This document shows positions 9,237 through 18,543 of a DNA stretch of 64,000 nucleotides, in pieces (position 1 is the stretch's first letter; each line of letters opens with the position of its first letter). Both the position numbers and the translations under genes were made by a program. Source of the DNA: 0-14-3-00-41-53 sp041500225 (lineage in GTDB: Bacteria; Nitrospirota; Thermodesulfovibrionia; Thermodesulfovibrionales; SM23-35); the NCBI GenBank assembly GCA_041500225.1, contig JBGQLV010000004.1:18434-82433 (forward strand), read 5' to 3'. The notes beneath the pieces are model-generated. The model saw only the letters and a list, made by a program, of their open reading frames with translations, made no database searches and was not told the DNA's origin.

Positions 9237-9912
9237 TCAAAACGCCTTTGTCGAGATGTTTGATAACATGAGCCTTTTTTGCAGCCCGTGGGTCATGTGT
9301 CACCATAATAATGGTCTTCCCGAGTTCATGAACGAGTCGCTCCATGAGCTCCAGCACATCATTTGCAGAAACCCTGTCAAGATCACCAGTCGGCTCATCC
9401 GCCACCAGTATTGTTGGATCGGTAACAACAGCACGGGCAATGGCAACACGCTGCTGTTGGCCGCCAGAGAGCTGTCCAGGGTAATGATCCATTCGATCCT
9501 CAAGGTTTACAACTCTAAGGGCCATCTCCACATGGGATCTGCGCTCTCTTTTTGATAGTCCTGACAGGAGCAGAGGGAGTTTAACATTTTCAAAAGCCGT
9601 AAGCACAGGAATCAGGTTGTAAAACTGGAAAATAAAGCCTACATTGTTGGCACGCCACTCAGCGAGCCCGGTTTCAGTGAGAGAAGTAATTTCTACGTTG
9701 CCGATTTTGATTGTACCGCTGTCTGTCTTATCAATACCTGCGATAAGGTTTAACAGAGTAGTTTTACCTGAGCCCGAAGGGCCCATCAGTGCAAGAAATT
9801 CCCCTTCTTCAATATCTAAAGATATATTATTCAAAACAGGTAGAATCTGGTTACCCCTGCGGTAAGACTTATACAGGTTCCTTATCTCGACAATATGAGG
9901 TTTATTGGCCAT
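9211..9912 (-). CDS. LolD/MacB-like ABC transporter ATP-binding protein
   Basis: ATPase of 233 aa with Walker A GPSGSGKTT, signature LSGGQQQRVAIARA, Walker B ILVADEPTGDLD and the H-loop motif MVTHD. This is the LolD/FtsE/MacB subgroup that pairs with FtsX-type permeases. It sits directly between the adaptor gene (no gap) and the first permease (26-bp overlap). Whether the system exports lipoproteins (LolCDE-like) or small molecules (MacAB-like) is open; the adaptor upstream favours a MacAB-like role. Confidence 0.88.
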   Translation of the reverse strand: MANKPHIVEIRNLYKSYRRGNQILPVLNNISLDIEEGEFLALMGPSGSGKTTLLNLIAGIDKTDSGTIKIGNVEITSLTETGLAEWRANNVGFIFQFYNLIPVLTAFENVKLPLLLSGLSKRERRSHVEMALRVVNLEDRMDHYPGQLSGGQQQRVAIARAVVTDPTILVADEPTGDLDRVSANDVLELMERLVHELGKTIIMVTHDPRAAKKAHVIKHLDKGVLNAHPQTDF

Positions 9913-11130
9913 CTATTTTTCGGCGACTTTGATCCTTGAACCATTCTTTATTTTCTCGAGGGGTTTCAATACAACTCTGTCCCCTGCCTTCACACCATTT
10001 AAGACTTCGATCATATCGCCGAGTTTTGTGCCCACAGTTATTGGTGTTTCTACGGCCCTGTTTTCTTTTATTAGAAAGACAATATTTTTCCCGTCACGTG
10101 TAACCAAAGCTGTTTGGTAGATTGCAGTACGCGGTTTCTGCTCATGACTTTTAACTTCCCTTGACAGGAAAGCCACTTTTACGCTCATCTCAGGTAATAT
10201 TCGGCTGTCTTTATCAATAATCCGCACCTTTACCATTACTGTTGCTTTGGTTCTGTCTGCTGTAGGTACAATCATGTGAACTTCTCCCCTAAAACGCGAA
10301 TCAGGCAATGCATCGAGTTGAATCTCACAGGGTTGTCCTATCTTAGCTAAATGGATATTCGATTCTGAAACATCCACTTCTGCCTGGAGGGAGTTCATAT
10401 CTGCAATAGTAACCACAGCCGCCTTTGCATTAGCAGCAGCTCCTATCGGGGTGACAATGTCACCAATATCGGCATTTTTTGTCAACACTACAGCATCGAA
10501 AGGGGCTTGGATCAAGGTATATCCCAGAGCTACTTTGGCTCCCTGAAGTGCAGCTGAAGCAGCTTTAACCGCTGCTTCAGCTGCTTCAGCTGCTGCAATT
10601 GCCTTCTTGTAACGTGCTTCTGAGGTATCATATTCTGCCTGTGCTACAAACCCCTGTGTCAGTAAATCTTTATTACGATTAAAAGAAAGGGTGGCATCAT
10701 GTAATTCAGCTTTCGCCTGTTCCATGTTGTAATGGGCTGCTTTTAAGTTAGCTTCTGCCTGATCCTTGGAAGCTGCAACATCCTCGCTTTCCAGTTTGGC
10801 AATCACCTGTCCTGCTTTCACCTTACTCCCCTCTTCAACTGATAGTGATACGAGGCGGCCGGTGACCTTTGAAGCCACTGCGGCCTTACGCTGGGCTACA
10901 ACATAGCCGCTTGCGTTCAATAAAGTAAAAGTCTGTGATGGATATAATTGTGTGACACTGGCAACCTCAACCTCAACTGCAGGCGTTAAAACCCCTTTAA
11001 CGTAAAGGAATCCCATTAATAAAATAAAAAAAATCGCCCCCACCATGTAACCCAATTTCCTTCGCCTTAATGGGCTATAAGTTGATTCAGATTTTTCTAT
11101 CTTTAATCTCGAAAGATCTTCGTTCGCCAT
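9913..11130 (-). CDS. HlyD/MacA-type periplasmic adaptor protein
   Basis: Membrane fusion protein of 405 aa. One N-terminal transmembrane helix (about residues 28-48) is followed by a lipoyl/barrel-sandwich half (VTGRLVSLSVEEGSKVKAG), an Ala-rich coiled-coil hairpin (about 120-200), and beta-barrel and membrane-proximal domains. First gene of the four-gene exporter operon. In MacAB-like pumps the adaptor links the inner-membrane transporter to an outer-membrane channel; no such channel gene is present here. Confidence 0.87.
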   Translation of the reverse strand: MANEDLSRLKIEKSESTYSPLRRRKLGYMVGAIFFILLMGFLYVKGVLTPAVEVEVASVTQLYPSQTFTLLNASGYVVAQRKAAVASKVTGRLVSLSVEEGSKVKAGQVIAKLESEDVAASKDQAEANLKAAHYNMEQAKAELHDATLSFNRNKDLLTQGFVAQAEYDTSEARYKKAIAAAEAAEAAVKAASAALQGAKVALGYTLIQAPFDAVVLTKNADIGDIVTPIGAAANAKAAVVTIADMNSLQAEVDVSESNIHLAKIGQPCEIQLDALPDSRFRGEVHMIVPTADRTKATVMVKVRIIDKDSRILPEMSVKVAFLSREVKSHEQKPRTAIYQTALVTRDGKNIVFLIKENRAVETPITVGTKLGDMIEVLNGVKAGDRVVLKPLEKIKNGSRIKVAEK

Positions 11131-11275
11131 TTATATAAGCTCCTTATTCCAGATGGATTCGCAACTTAAATAGATAATATTTTATCAAATCCTTAATTTA
11201 TTAGCTTTAATTAAAAAGGCACAAATTTACCACGACGGTAACTTGTGGGTAAAGTCACAATAAATTTGCAGGCAT

Positions 11276-11295
11276 TGCAGGGATTTAAACCCCGG
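11276..11295 (-). repeat. tRNA T-arm-like fragment
   Basis: The 20 bp TGCAGGGATTTAAACCCCGG match the T-arm region of the tRNA-Met gene at 13179-13255 at 19 of 20 positions. Nothing else of a tRNA surrounds it. It could be a relic of integration or duplication, or chance. Confidence 0.4.
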
Positions 11296-11335
11296 CTGGA
11301 TTAAGATATTTCAGAATGCAATAATGTAGTATGTT

Positions 11336-12661
11336 TTATGTTGACCTTCTGCGGTCAACAACATATAGGCTCTTCGCAAATGTCTTCGCATATTGTTTTA
11401 ATTCTGCCACCTTCTCTGCTACATCCTTTGGGTCTCTGATAACAGTTCTGTCGGTATTAACAACAGCTACAGATATAGTCATTATAGGGAATATTGCAGG
11501 TTTATCTTTTCTGTCTATAGATACTATGTAGCCTCTTTCCAGGTCCTCAGGTTCATAATGCTTTACTATGCCTTTATCGAATTTATCTATAATCATTTTA
11601 CAGATAGATTCCATTCTCTCAGGAGCACAGATAATCACAAAGTCATCACCACCGATATGACCCAGGAAATCTTCGTCTGTCCCTGCAGTTTTCACTATTT
11701 CCAGGAGAATATCTCCAACCCATTTTAATACATCACTTCCTTTTGCAAAACCATACCTATCGCTAAATGCCTTAAAGTTGTCGAGATCAATAAGACAGAA
11801 TGAAAAATTTTCATTCTCATTTAATCTTGTGAGAAGCTCTTTCTCTATAGCCAGATTCCCGGGAAGTTTTGTTAAAGGATTTGCATCCAGATTCGTAGCC
11901 TCAAGTTCCTTAAGCCTTGCTGACATCTCTTTGAAGGAAATGGCCAGATCAGCAAGCTCGTCAGCGCCTTTGATCTCGGGCATGGTGTCAAAATTACCAC
12001 TCTTAATGGAATAGGTGGCATCCTTCAATGTTTCTATAGAGGCGCTCAGGTTGTTTGTTATCAGATATGCAAACAGTGCACCGAACAGAATAGATACTAT
12101 GTTAAGGGTTATAGTTATTATAAATGCCCTTTCACCAAGTATGTTTGATTTACTTATATGTTGTGTCTGCTGGGCCTTGAGTTTAATTTCGAGTTCTTTA
12201 AGTAATGAAAGAATCTTATCCAGATTATTTTTCAACTCTGTAGATGACAGATTCTCTGCCTCCCTAACGTTGTTATTTTTAATAAGGTATGTCTCTTTTT
12301 TAAACAGTTCATTATAGCCTTCATGGGATACTGATATGTCATTGAGAAGGTTCTGGAATGAGGGATAGATTTTTTTAATCTCTGCGATCTGAGACTTAAA
12401 CTCGCTGCTGCGATTCCGGAAGTTATCATCGGCATTAATATCCTTAAAGACGAGATATCTTTTTTCATACAGATCCTGAGCAAGGATGTTATCATTAAGT
12501 TTTGCCAGCTTCTCCTGTGCAGCGACATCGTCATAGATAACAGTAGTAGTAATTTTATTGAGTGTATTAAGGCTCCATGTGGCATATAATCCTACGATGA
12601 TGGTAAAGGATATCATTACTGCATATCCGAGGAATATCTTCTGTCTTAATGTTAAGCTCAT
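11336..12661 (-). CDS. membrane sensor with HAMP and GGDEF-family domain (variant GGDDF)
   Basis: 441 aa: an N-terminal helix (about 8-30), a helical periplasmic region (30-180) of four-helix-bundle type, a second helix (about 182-205), a HAMP linker, then a diguanylate cyclase-like domain. The signature reads GGDDF rather than GGDEF. The residues just before it (TDEDFLGH) contain no RxxD, so no c-di-GMP inhibitory site is visible. It may synthesise c-di-GMP, or be a degenerate sensor; the substitution makes activity uncertain. Transcribed alone. Confidence 0.8.
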   Translation of the reverse strand: MSLTLRQKIFLGYAVMISFTIIVGLYATWSLNTLNKITTTVIYDDVAAQEKLAKLNDNILAQDLYEKRYLVFKDINADDNFRNRSSEFKSQIAEIKKIYPSFQNLLNDISVSHEGYNELFKKETYLIKNNNVREAENLSSTELKNNLDKILSLLKELEIKLKAQQTQHISKSNILGERAFIITITLNIVSILFGALFAYLITNNLSASIETLKDATYSIKSGNFDTMPEIKGADELADLAISFKEMSARLKELEATNLDANPLTKLPGNLAIEKELLTRLNENENFSFCLIDLDNFKAFSDRYGFAKGSDVLKWVGDILLEIVKTAGTDEDFLGHIGGDDFVIICAPERMESICKMIIDKFDKGIVKHYEPEDLERGYIVSIDRKDKPAIFPIMTISVAVVNTDRTVIRDPKDVAEKVAELKQYAKTFAKSLYVVDRRRST

Positions 12662-12703
12662 CTCAATTCTTTATTTAATACTCATTTTGAAAACTGGAAT
12701 GAT

Positions 12704-12883
12704 TCATATATAGTTACCATATTTCTGCCTGATTTTTTTGGTATAGTTTTTTTCTGCCTCTATCTTTTCCATTCTCTCCCAGTAACCACCTCTCTTTTTT
12801 CCTGAGAGGAAGGCTATGATAGCGATTAAAGCTGCTATCACAATCAGTATTGCTAAGGGTATTATAAAGCCAGCTATCTCCAT
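12704..12883 (-). CDS. small single-helix membrane protein
   Basis: A 59-aa ORF: one hydrophobic helix (residues 4-26) followed by a short basic, charged tail (GKKRGGYWERMEKIEAEKN). The layout is that of a small membrane anchor protein. It lies 42 bp upstream of the GGDEF gene on the same strand and could be co-transcribed with it. No good Shine-Dalgarno is seen, and no family was recognised. Confidence 0.5.
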   Translation of the reverse strand: MEIAGFIIPLAILIVIAALIAIIAFLSGKKRGGYWERMEKIEAEKNYTKKIRQKYGNYI

Positions 12884-13178
12884 ATTATATCTTAAGATAA
12901 TTATATCTCAAATCCAAAGTAAAAGCTTTAACCCGAAAAATGCAGTTGACATCAGTCATATATGCAGAAAAACCTTTACAAATCGCAATTTGGTTTTAAA
13001 TGAAATCAGTATGTTATGCATGAAAACGTGGAGGTTCAACCGTGTTTGAATAGTCCTACAAAGGTAGCGATGGTAAAACTTTTTCTGCACATATGCCTGC
13101 TTCATTTTTTACTAATTGCATTTTTCGGGTTAAGTAGGCAGGGCAGTAAATATGAAGTTATGCAGAGAATATAAGTTT

Positions 13179-13255
13179 TGGTGGCGGTGCAGGGATTTGA
13201 ACCCCGGACACTGCGGATATGAGCCGCATGCTCTAACCAACTGAGCTACACCGCC
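13179..13255 (-). tRNA. tRNA-Met (anticodon CAU), elongator type
   Basis: A 77-base cloverleaf with the 3' CCA encoded. Acceptor stem GGCGGTG pairs with CACCGCC. D arm GCTC/GAGC, anticodon stem TGCGG/CCGCA with loop CTCATAT (anticodon CAT), T arm with TTCAAAT. The acceptor starts with a full G-C pair and there is no initiator-type mismatch, so elongator Met is favoured. A CAU-reading tRNA-Ile (lysidine type) cannot be fully excluded by eye. Confidence 0.93.
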
Positions 13256-13316
13256 GTAAAAAAGTAAGCAGTAAATAATTTTAAAATAGAAACAAATTAT
13301 AACAGAAGACAAAACT

Positions 13317-14438
13317 TTAGTGAAAGAGTTCAAACCTTCGTGTCCTGATGTTGATGAGTACTCCCACCGAAAGGAGATTTGAGAGGAGCGCAGTGCCGCC
13401 GTAACTCATGAACGGTAAGGGTATTCCGACTACAGGCATTATACCCAGCGTCATGCCGACATTGACGAAGAAATAGATCAGGAACATGAAAGTTATTCCG
13501 AGCGCAAGTAGTCTTCCAAAGTCATCCTTTGCCTTCCTCGCTGTATCAAGCCCTCTTAGTATTAAGACAAGGTAGAGAAATAAGAGCAATAGGCTCCCAA
13601 GGAATCCCCATTCTTCGGCAAAGACCGCGAAAATAAAGTCGGTATGCTTTTCGGGGAGGAACCTGAACGGTCCCTGTGTGCCATGCATATAGCCCTTTCC
13701 GAAGAACTTACCTGATCCTACTGTAATCTTTGACTGATTTAAGTGATATCCTATTCCTGCTGGATCTGCTTCTGGTTCTATAAAGGCAACAATCCTGCTT
13801 TTCTGATAGTCCTTGAGTCCTCCCCACAGTATATTGCCGAGGAAAGGCAGGGATATCAAACCTATAATAATAAATAGCATGGCAACTTTTTTCTGAAGCC
13901 CTTTTGTGAGTATTAAAGAAATAAAGATCAGCAGGATTATTAATGATGTCCCGAGATCAGGCTGTTTAATGAGAAGGATAAATGGGAGAAATACGATTAA
14001 AAAGAATATACGAAAAATTTTAGCTGTACTGATTGGGCTATCCATTGCGCTTAATTGTTGTGAGAGCATTATTATGTATATAAGCTTGAAAGATTCAGAT
14101 GGTTGAAAAGAAATGACGCCAAAACTTAACCACCTTTGTGCCCCCATACCTGTCTTCCCGAAAATAAAAACAGATATTAAAAGAACAATGCCTGTGATAT
14201 AAAGATGAAGTGATAATCTGCTGAGCCATACATAGTTAAAGCTGACAATCAGGAATAAAGCAATAATTCCGAGTATGAGCCAGGAGGCCTGTTTTATATA
14301 GAATCCTGAATGCTCTTCTGTTGCAAGCGGGCGTGTAGCACTGTATATTGTCATAATTCCAATGAGGGCTATTAATATGGCAATCGAAAGAGTTACCCAA
14401 TCAAAATTTTTGATAAATCTACGATCTATTCGCAGCAT
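13317..14438 (-). CDS. rodA: rod-shape peptidoglycan polymerase RodA (SEDS family)
   Basis: 373 aa with about ten transmembrane helices and SEDS-family features, including GYHLNQSKITVGSG and LPEKHTDFIFAVFAEEWGF, and a C-terminal PFMSYGGTALL segment. It polymerises glycan strands from lipid II during cell elongation, with PBP2 (mrdA, two genes upstream) as cognate transpeptidase. It is the last gene of the rod-shape cluster, which is interrupted by cysM. Confidence 0.92.
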   Translation of the reverse strand: MLRIDRRFIKNFDWVTLSIAILIALIGIMTIYSATRPLATEEHSGFYIKQASWLILGIIALFLIVSFNYVWLSRLSLHLYITGIVLLISVFIFGKTGMGAQRWLSFGVISFQPSESFKLIYIIMLSQQLSAMDSPISTAKIFRIFFLIVFLPFILLIKQPDLGTSLIILLIFISLILTKGLQKKVAMLFIIIGLISLPFLGNILWGGLKDYQKSRIVAFIEPEADPAGIGYHLNQSKITVGSGKFFGKGYMHGTQGPFRFLPEKHTDFIFAVFAEEWGFLGSLLLLFLYLVLILRGLDTARKAKDDFGRLLALGITFMFLIYFFVNVGMTLGIMPVVGIPLPFMSYGGTALLSNLLSVGVLINIRTRRFELFH

Positions 14439-14551
14439 CTTTTAATTTACCAGAAAAAAGACAGGTAAAGGTATAGGTACAGTAACGGGGAATTTAATAT
14501 GGAAGAAGATAATTACTTTTCTTTACCTTTGCCTGTGCCTTTAGCTTTCTT

Positions 14552-15460
14552 CTAAGGTGGACACTTGGCGCATACGGATGTAAAAAGGGAAGTAGACAGA
14601 TACCTGTCTCCCCTGTCCGGGAAGATAACGACTATGACACCTTCTTTGAGCTCGCTGGATTTCCTGATGGCTATGTACATTGCAGCACCGCTCGACATAC
14701 CTGCAAATATTCCTTCCTTCACTGCCAGCATCCTTGTAGTGTCAAATGCCTCTTCATCATTCACTGTATATCGTTCATCGAGCTTTTGAGGATTAAATAT
14801 CTTTGGTACGATGGACTCTGACATATTCTTAAGGCCTTGTATCCTGTGGTTTAAAGCGGGCTCCACTCCTATTATCTTTATATCTTTGTTGAACTCCTTG
14901 AGTCTTTTCCCTGTGCCCATGAGCGTACCCGTAGTACCCATGCCTGCTACAAAGTGGGTTATGCTTCCGCCTGTCTGTTCTATTATTTCTTTTCCTGTGG
15001 TTTCGTAGTGCGCTAAGATGTTGGCCTCGTTGTCAAACTGGTTCGGCATGAAGTACGTTTCAGTCTCCTCAGAAAGTATCCTTTGTGCTGATCTTATTGC
15101 CCCGTCAGTCCCTTCTTCGGATGGACTCAGTATTAGCTCGGCTCCGAAGGCCTCAAGGATTCTTCTCCTTTCAATGCTGACGCATGCAGGCATGGTAAGC
15201 TTTACCCTGTATTTCTTGGCTGTGGCAACCATGGCAAGCCCGATTCCCGTGTTTCCCGATGTAGCCTCAAGTATTATCTTATCTCTCGTGAGCTTTCCGT
15301 CTCTCTCTGCTGCCTCTATCATATAAAGGGCAATTCGGTCTTTAACAGAGCCTCCGGGATTGTTGCCTTCAAGTTTTGCGAAGACTTTTACCCTTGGATT
15401 GGGGTTTATGCCGTCTATTCTGACAAGCGGTGTATTCCCTATGCATTGAAGAATTCCCAT
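14552..15460 (-). CDS. cysM: cysteine synthase (PLP-dependent, CysM/CysK family)
   Basis: 302 aa. PLP lysine K40 lies in GNNPGGSVKDR, the substrate-binding loop is EATSGNTGIG, and the phosphate-binding loop is MGTTGTLMGTG. It forms cysteine from O-acetylserine (or O-phosphoserine) and sulfide or thiosulfate. Length suits CysM better than CysK, but the subtype is inference. It sits between mrdA and rodA on the same strand, an unusual place for an amino-acid gene. The C-terminal CAKCPP tail is a small oddity. Confidence 0.88.
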   Translation of the reverse strand: MGILQCIGNTPLVRIDGINPNPRVKVFAKLEGNNPGGSVKDRIALYMIEAAERDGKLTRDKIILEATSGNTGIGLAMVATAKKYRVKLTMPACVSIERRRILEAFGAELILSPSEEGTDGAIRSAQRILSEETETYFMPNQFDNEANILAHYETTGKEIIEQTGGSITHFVAGMGTTGTLMGTGKRLKEFNKDIKIIGVEPALNHRIQGLKNMSESIVPKIFNPQKLDERYTVNDEEAFDTTRMLAVKEGIFAGMSSGAAMYIAIRKSSELKEGVIVVIFPDRGDRYLSTSLFTSVCAKCPP

Positions 15461-15518
15461 AATTTTTATTATAAAGATGCTTTCAATAGATGGTCAAGTA
15501 GCATTAAAGGTTAATAAA

Positions 15519-17291
15519 TTAAGGTTGAGATGAGATGAACTCTGGGTTTTTGTTTTTAGAGTTCATATATCCTTCTATTGCTCTCTTTGCAATTGGTGCC
15601 GCAGCCCCTCCACCATGCCCACCGTGTTCTACTAATATCGCAAGTGCTATCTCTGGTTTTTCAACAGGGGCAAAGGCAACAAACCATGCGTGGTCCCTGA
15701 ACTTCTCAGGGAGGTATTGAGAGTCTCTTTTTATTGCCACAACCTGGGCTGTACCTGTCTTGCCGCCGATACTCATTAACTGTGATTTTGCAGCCCATCC
15801 AGTACCTCCTGGCTCATTTACAACGCCAAAAAGTCCACTTTTAACTATTTCAAGGGTATCAGATCTTATCTTCACCTTTCCTGAAATTATTGGTTGGGCG
15901 CCCTTGATTAGTGTTGGCCTGTATAGATTCCCACCGTTTGCTATTATGCTTGTCATGACTGCCAACTGTATGGGAGTTACAGCAACATATCCCTGACCTA
16001 TTGCTGCATTAAAGGTTTCGCCGAGAAACCAGGGCTGTTTTTTGTTTTTTAGCTTCCATTTTGTGTTTGGTATCAGTCCCTGCTTTTCTCTTCCGAGTTC
16101 AATCCCTGTTTTTTTCCCGAGACCAAGATTTGTGGCATAATCATAAATTTTATCTATGCCGAGACGTTTGCCAGCCTCATAAAAATATGTGTCACATGAT
16201 TCCACTATTGCCCTATGCAGAGAAACCACGCCGTGACCTTGTTTGCGCCAGCAGCCAAAGTGCCACCTGCCATAGTCTATTCCGCCTCTGCAATCTACCT
16301 TGGTCTCAGGGGAAATAATTCCTTCCTCAAGTGCAGCGATTGCAGTAACAATCTTGAATGTCGAGCCAGGTGGATACTGGCTTTGCAGTGCCCTGTTAAG
16401 CATAGGATTTTTTTTATCCTGAGTAAAGGCTATCCATTTGTCATAGCTTATACCCTTTGCGAAAAGGTTTGGGTCAAAAGAAGGTTTACTTACCATGCCG
16501 AGTATCTCTCCTGTGTCTGGTTTAATCGCAACAAGGGCGCCTGCCTTTTCTCCAAATGCCTTCTCAGCCTCTTCCTGAAGATTAATGTCTATACTCAATG
16601 TAATATCTTTCCCTTTTATCGGTGGTTTTTCCTGAAGCAGTCTTATTTCCCTGCCGAGCGCATCGACCTCAATAACCCTCTTGCCAAGTGTACCCCTGAG
16701 TGATTTATCAAAGAGTAATTCAACGCCCCACTGCCCGATAAACGTATCTGGTGGTATCTCTTTTAATGCAGGGTCTTTTGATTGAGACGGGTTAAGCTTT
16801 CCAAGATAACCTATGAGATGTGAACCAACATCGCCATAGATATATTCTCTGCTGACCTCTACCTCGATGATAAGGCCGCGGAAGTCAGATCGTCTCGATT
16901 CGATGTATGCAACCTCACCAAAAGGCAGCCCCTCTTTTAATCTTATAGGGACAAAAGGGCTTGGGCTATTTTTATTTATCTTTTCGATTATTTCTTCAGC
17001 TGGTATATTGAGGAGCTTTGAAAGTGAATCAACTTTGCTTTTGTCGAATTCCTTGGTGATTAAAGATGCATAGTAATAAGGAGAATTTTTTACAAGCTGG
17101 ATTCCATTTCTGTCAAAAATTATTCCACGTGGAGCTGGTATGCTTATTATCCTCAGCCTGTTATCCTCAGAGAGTTTTCTGTATTCGCTACCCTGTAGAA
17201 TTTGTAACTGCCACAGCCTCATGACAAGCAGAAGAAAGGCTACAATTACCGTGTAGGTTATTATTAAGATTTTTTCAGATTTTTCCTTCAC
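15519..17291 (-). CDS. mrdA: penicillin-binding protein 2, elongasome transpeptidase
   Basis: 590 aa. A transmembrane helix (about 8-28) precedes a pedestal/dimerisation region and a transpeptidase domain. The catalytic serine is S310 in STFK, with an SCD motif (IVESCDTYF) and KTG in GGKTGTAQVV. It cross-links peptidoglycan during rod elongation together with RodA, MreC and MreD. It follows mreD by 20 bp. Confidence 0.93.
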   Translation of the reverse strand: MKEKSEKILIITYTVIVAFLLLVMRLWQLQILQGSEYRKLSEDNRLRIISIPAPRGIIFDRNGIQLVKNSPYYYASLITKEFDKSKVDSLSKLLNIPAEEIIEKINKNSPSPFVPIRLKEGLPFGEVAYIESRRSDFRGLIIEVEVSREYIYGDVGSHLIGYLGKLNPSQSKDPALKEIPPDTFIGQWGVELLFDKSLRGTLGKRVIEVDALGREIRLLQEKPPIKGKDITLSIDINLQEEAEKAFGEKAGALVAIKPDTGEILGMVSKPSFDPNLFAKGISYDKWIAFTQDKKNPMLNRALQSQYPPGSTFKIVTAIAALEEGIISPETKVDCRGGIDYGRWHFGCWRKQGHGVVSLHRAIVESCDTYFYEAGKRLGIDKIYDYATNLGLGKKTGIELGREKQGLIPNTKWKLKNKKQPWFLGETFNAAIGQGYVAVTPIQLAVMTSIIANGGNLYRPTLIKGAQPIISGKVKIRSDTLEIVKSGLFGVVNEPGGTGWAAKSQLMSIGGKTGTAQVVAIKRDSQYLPEKFRDHAWFVAFAPVEKPEIALAILVEHGGHGGGAAAPIAKRAIEGYMNSKNKNPEFISSQP

Positions 17292-17311
17292 TTTTATTTG
17301 ATCTTTTCTTT

Positions 17312-17764
17312 TTACTGTATATTCTTCGGTCTCAAAAATATCCCCAAAGGGGCATTTGATAAAGACTGTATGGCGATTATAAAGACAGCTGCCCCAATAC
17401 TAACCGGCATTTTATTAAAGATGCTTCGTGACATAAAAACAACAGAGCTGTCTATTAAAGTAAGGACTGAAATGCTGATAATACCTAAAAGAGGGGTCCA
17501 TATAAAAAATCTACTATATATGAAGGAAGAAAGATAACCTACAAGACTTTTGCTCAGGAGGTTAGGGCCGAGAAATGCACCTGAAAGGCTGTCTTCGATT
17601 ATTCCAATCAGAGATCCAAAAAACATCCCCTTGACCTCTCTTTTTCTTATGCCTGCGTAGCAGGCTAAAACAACCGTAAGGTTTGGGGTGACATCAAATA
17701 ATGATACGCTCCCCTGTATGATAAGCGTTAAAAAGATTATGGCTGCCCATAGGAGGTATATCAT
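17312..17764 (-). CDS. mreD: rod shape-determining protein MreD
   Basis: 150 aa, almost wholly hydrophobic with about five to six helices, the expected size and place for MreD. It bridges MreC and the elongation enzymes in the inner membrane. Its start overlaps the mreC stop by 4 bp. Confidence 0.88.
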   Translation of the reverse strand: MIYLLWAAIIFLTLIIQGSVSLFDVTPNLTVVLACYAGIRKREVKGMFFGSLIGIIEDSLSGAFLGPNLLSKSLVGYLSSFIYSRFFIWTPLLGIISISVLTLIDSSVVFMSRSIFNKMPVSIGAAVFIIAIQSLSNAPLGIFLRPKNIQ

Positions 17765-18543
17765 CCTTTTTTTATTATTACCACTACCTCAATCTTTGCA
17801 TTGTCCTGAAATGGAAGGACTTCTATGTCCTGGAAAACCCCCATGCCTTTTTTATTAACGTTTGATACATATCCGACAGGTATCCCCTGTGGGAATAGTG
17901 AATCAAGTCCAGATGTTATTACAATATTACCTTTCTCCACCTTTTCTTCATAAGGAATATATTTCAACTGGCATTTTCTGAAGCCTGTACCCGAGATTAT
18001 GCCCTCTGTTCTGCTTTCCTGAAGCCTTGTTGCTGCTGAAAAATTTATATCGGTAAGAAGAAGCAGGGATGAGTAAGAATCAGATACACCTGAAATTTTT
18101 CCTGCCAGGCCTCTATGTGTTATAGCTATCATGTCTTTAGTGATACCATCTAAGAGACCTTTGTCGAGGACAAATGTATTTGACCACTGGTCTGTACTCC
18201 TTCCAATAACACGTGCTGCAGTAACATATCTATGCTCCTGTTCCTTAAGTGCAAGGAGTTCCTTGAGTCTTTTATTTTCAAGAAGGGCTTCCCGATACTC
18301 CTGTTGTTCTTTGAGCATCTTTGTAAGCTCTGCTTTTAGTCTTATGTTTTCTTCTTCCCTGAGAAACATTCTTTTGAAAGGGGCTGTAATATAGTCCTTT
18401 ACAGAACTTTTTATATCGTGGAATCTATTAAGTGTATTATTCAGGGATTTAAGCGGCAATAAGTGTTCCCTGTTACTCTGGTAAGTCATCAAACCTAAGG
18501 ATATAATGATAAATAGAAAAAGCAGGAGCCTCTTCTTAGGCAT
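17761..18543 (-). CDS. mreC: rod shape-determining protein MreC
   Basis: 260 aa: a short cytoplasmic N-terminus, one transmembrane helix (residues 5-20), a coiled coil (about 60-95) and the beta-rich periplasmic MreC domain (VIGRSTDQWSNTFVLDKG is typical). It anchors the elongasome in the periplasm and contacts PBP2. Its start overlaps the mreB stop by one base. Confidence 0.92.
   Translation of the reverse strand: MPKKRLLLFLFIIISLGLMTYQSNREHLLPLKSLNNTLNRFHDIKSSVKDYITAPFKRMFLREEENIRLKAELTKMLKEQQEYREALLENKRLKELLALKEQEHRYVTAARVIGRSTDQWSNTFVLDKGLLDGITKDMIAITHRGLAGKISGVSDSYSSLLLLTDINFSAATRLQESRTEGIISGTGFRKCQLKYIPYEEKVEKGNIVITSGLDSLFPQGIPVGYVSNVNKKGMGVFQDIEVLPFQDNAKIEVVVIIKKG

Noticed and set aside
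12816..13049. 77-aa plus-strand ORF
   Set aside because: It is largely antisense to the small membrane protein at 12704-12883 and lacks a ribosome site.
13130..13333. 67-aa minus-strand ORF containing GGVAQLVRACGSYPQCPGF
   Set aside because: This is translation through the tRNA-Met gene, a familiar artefact.
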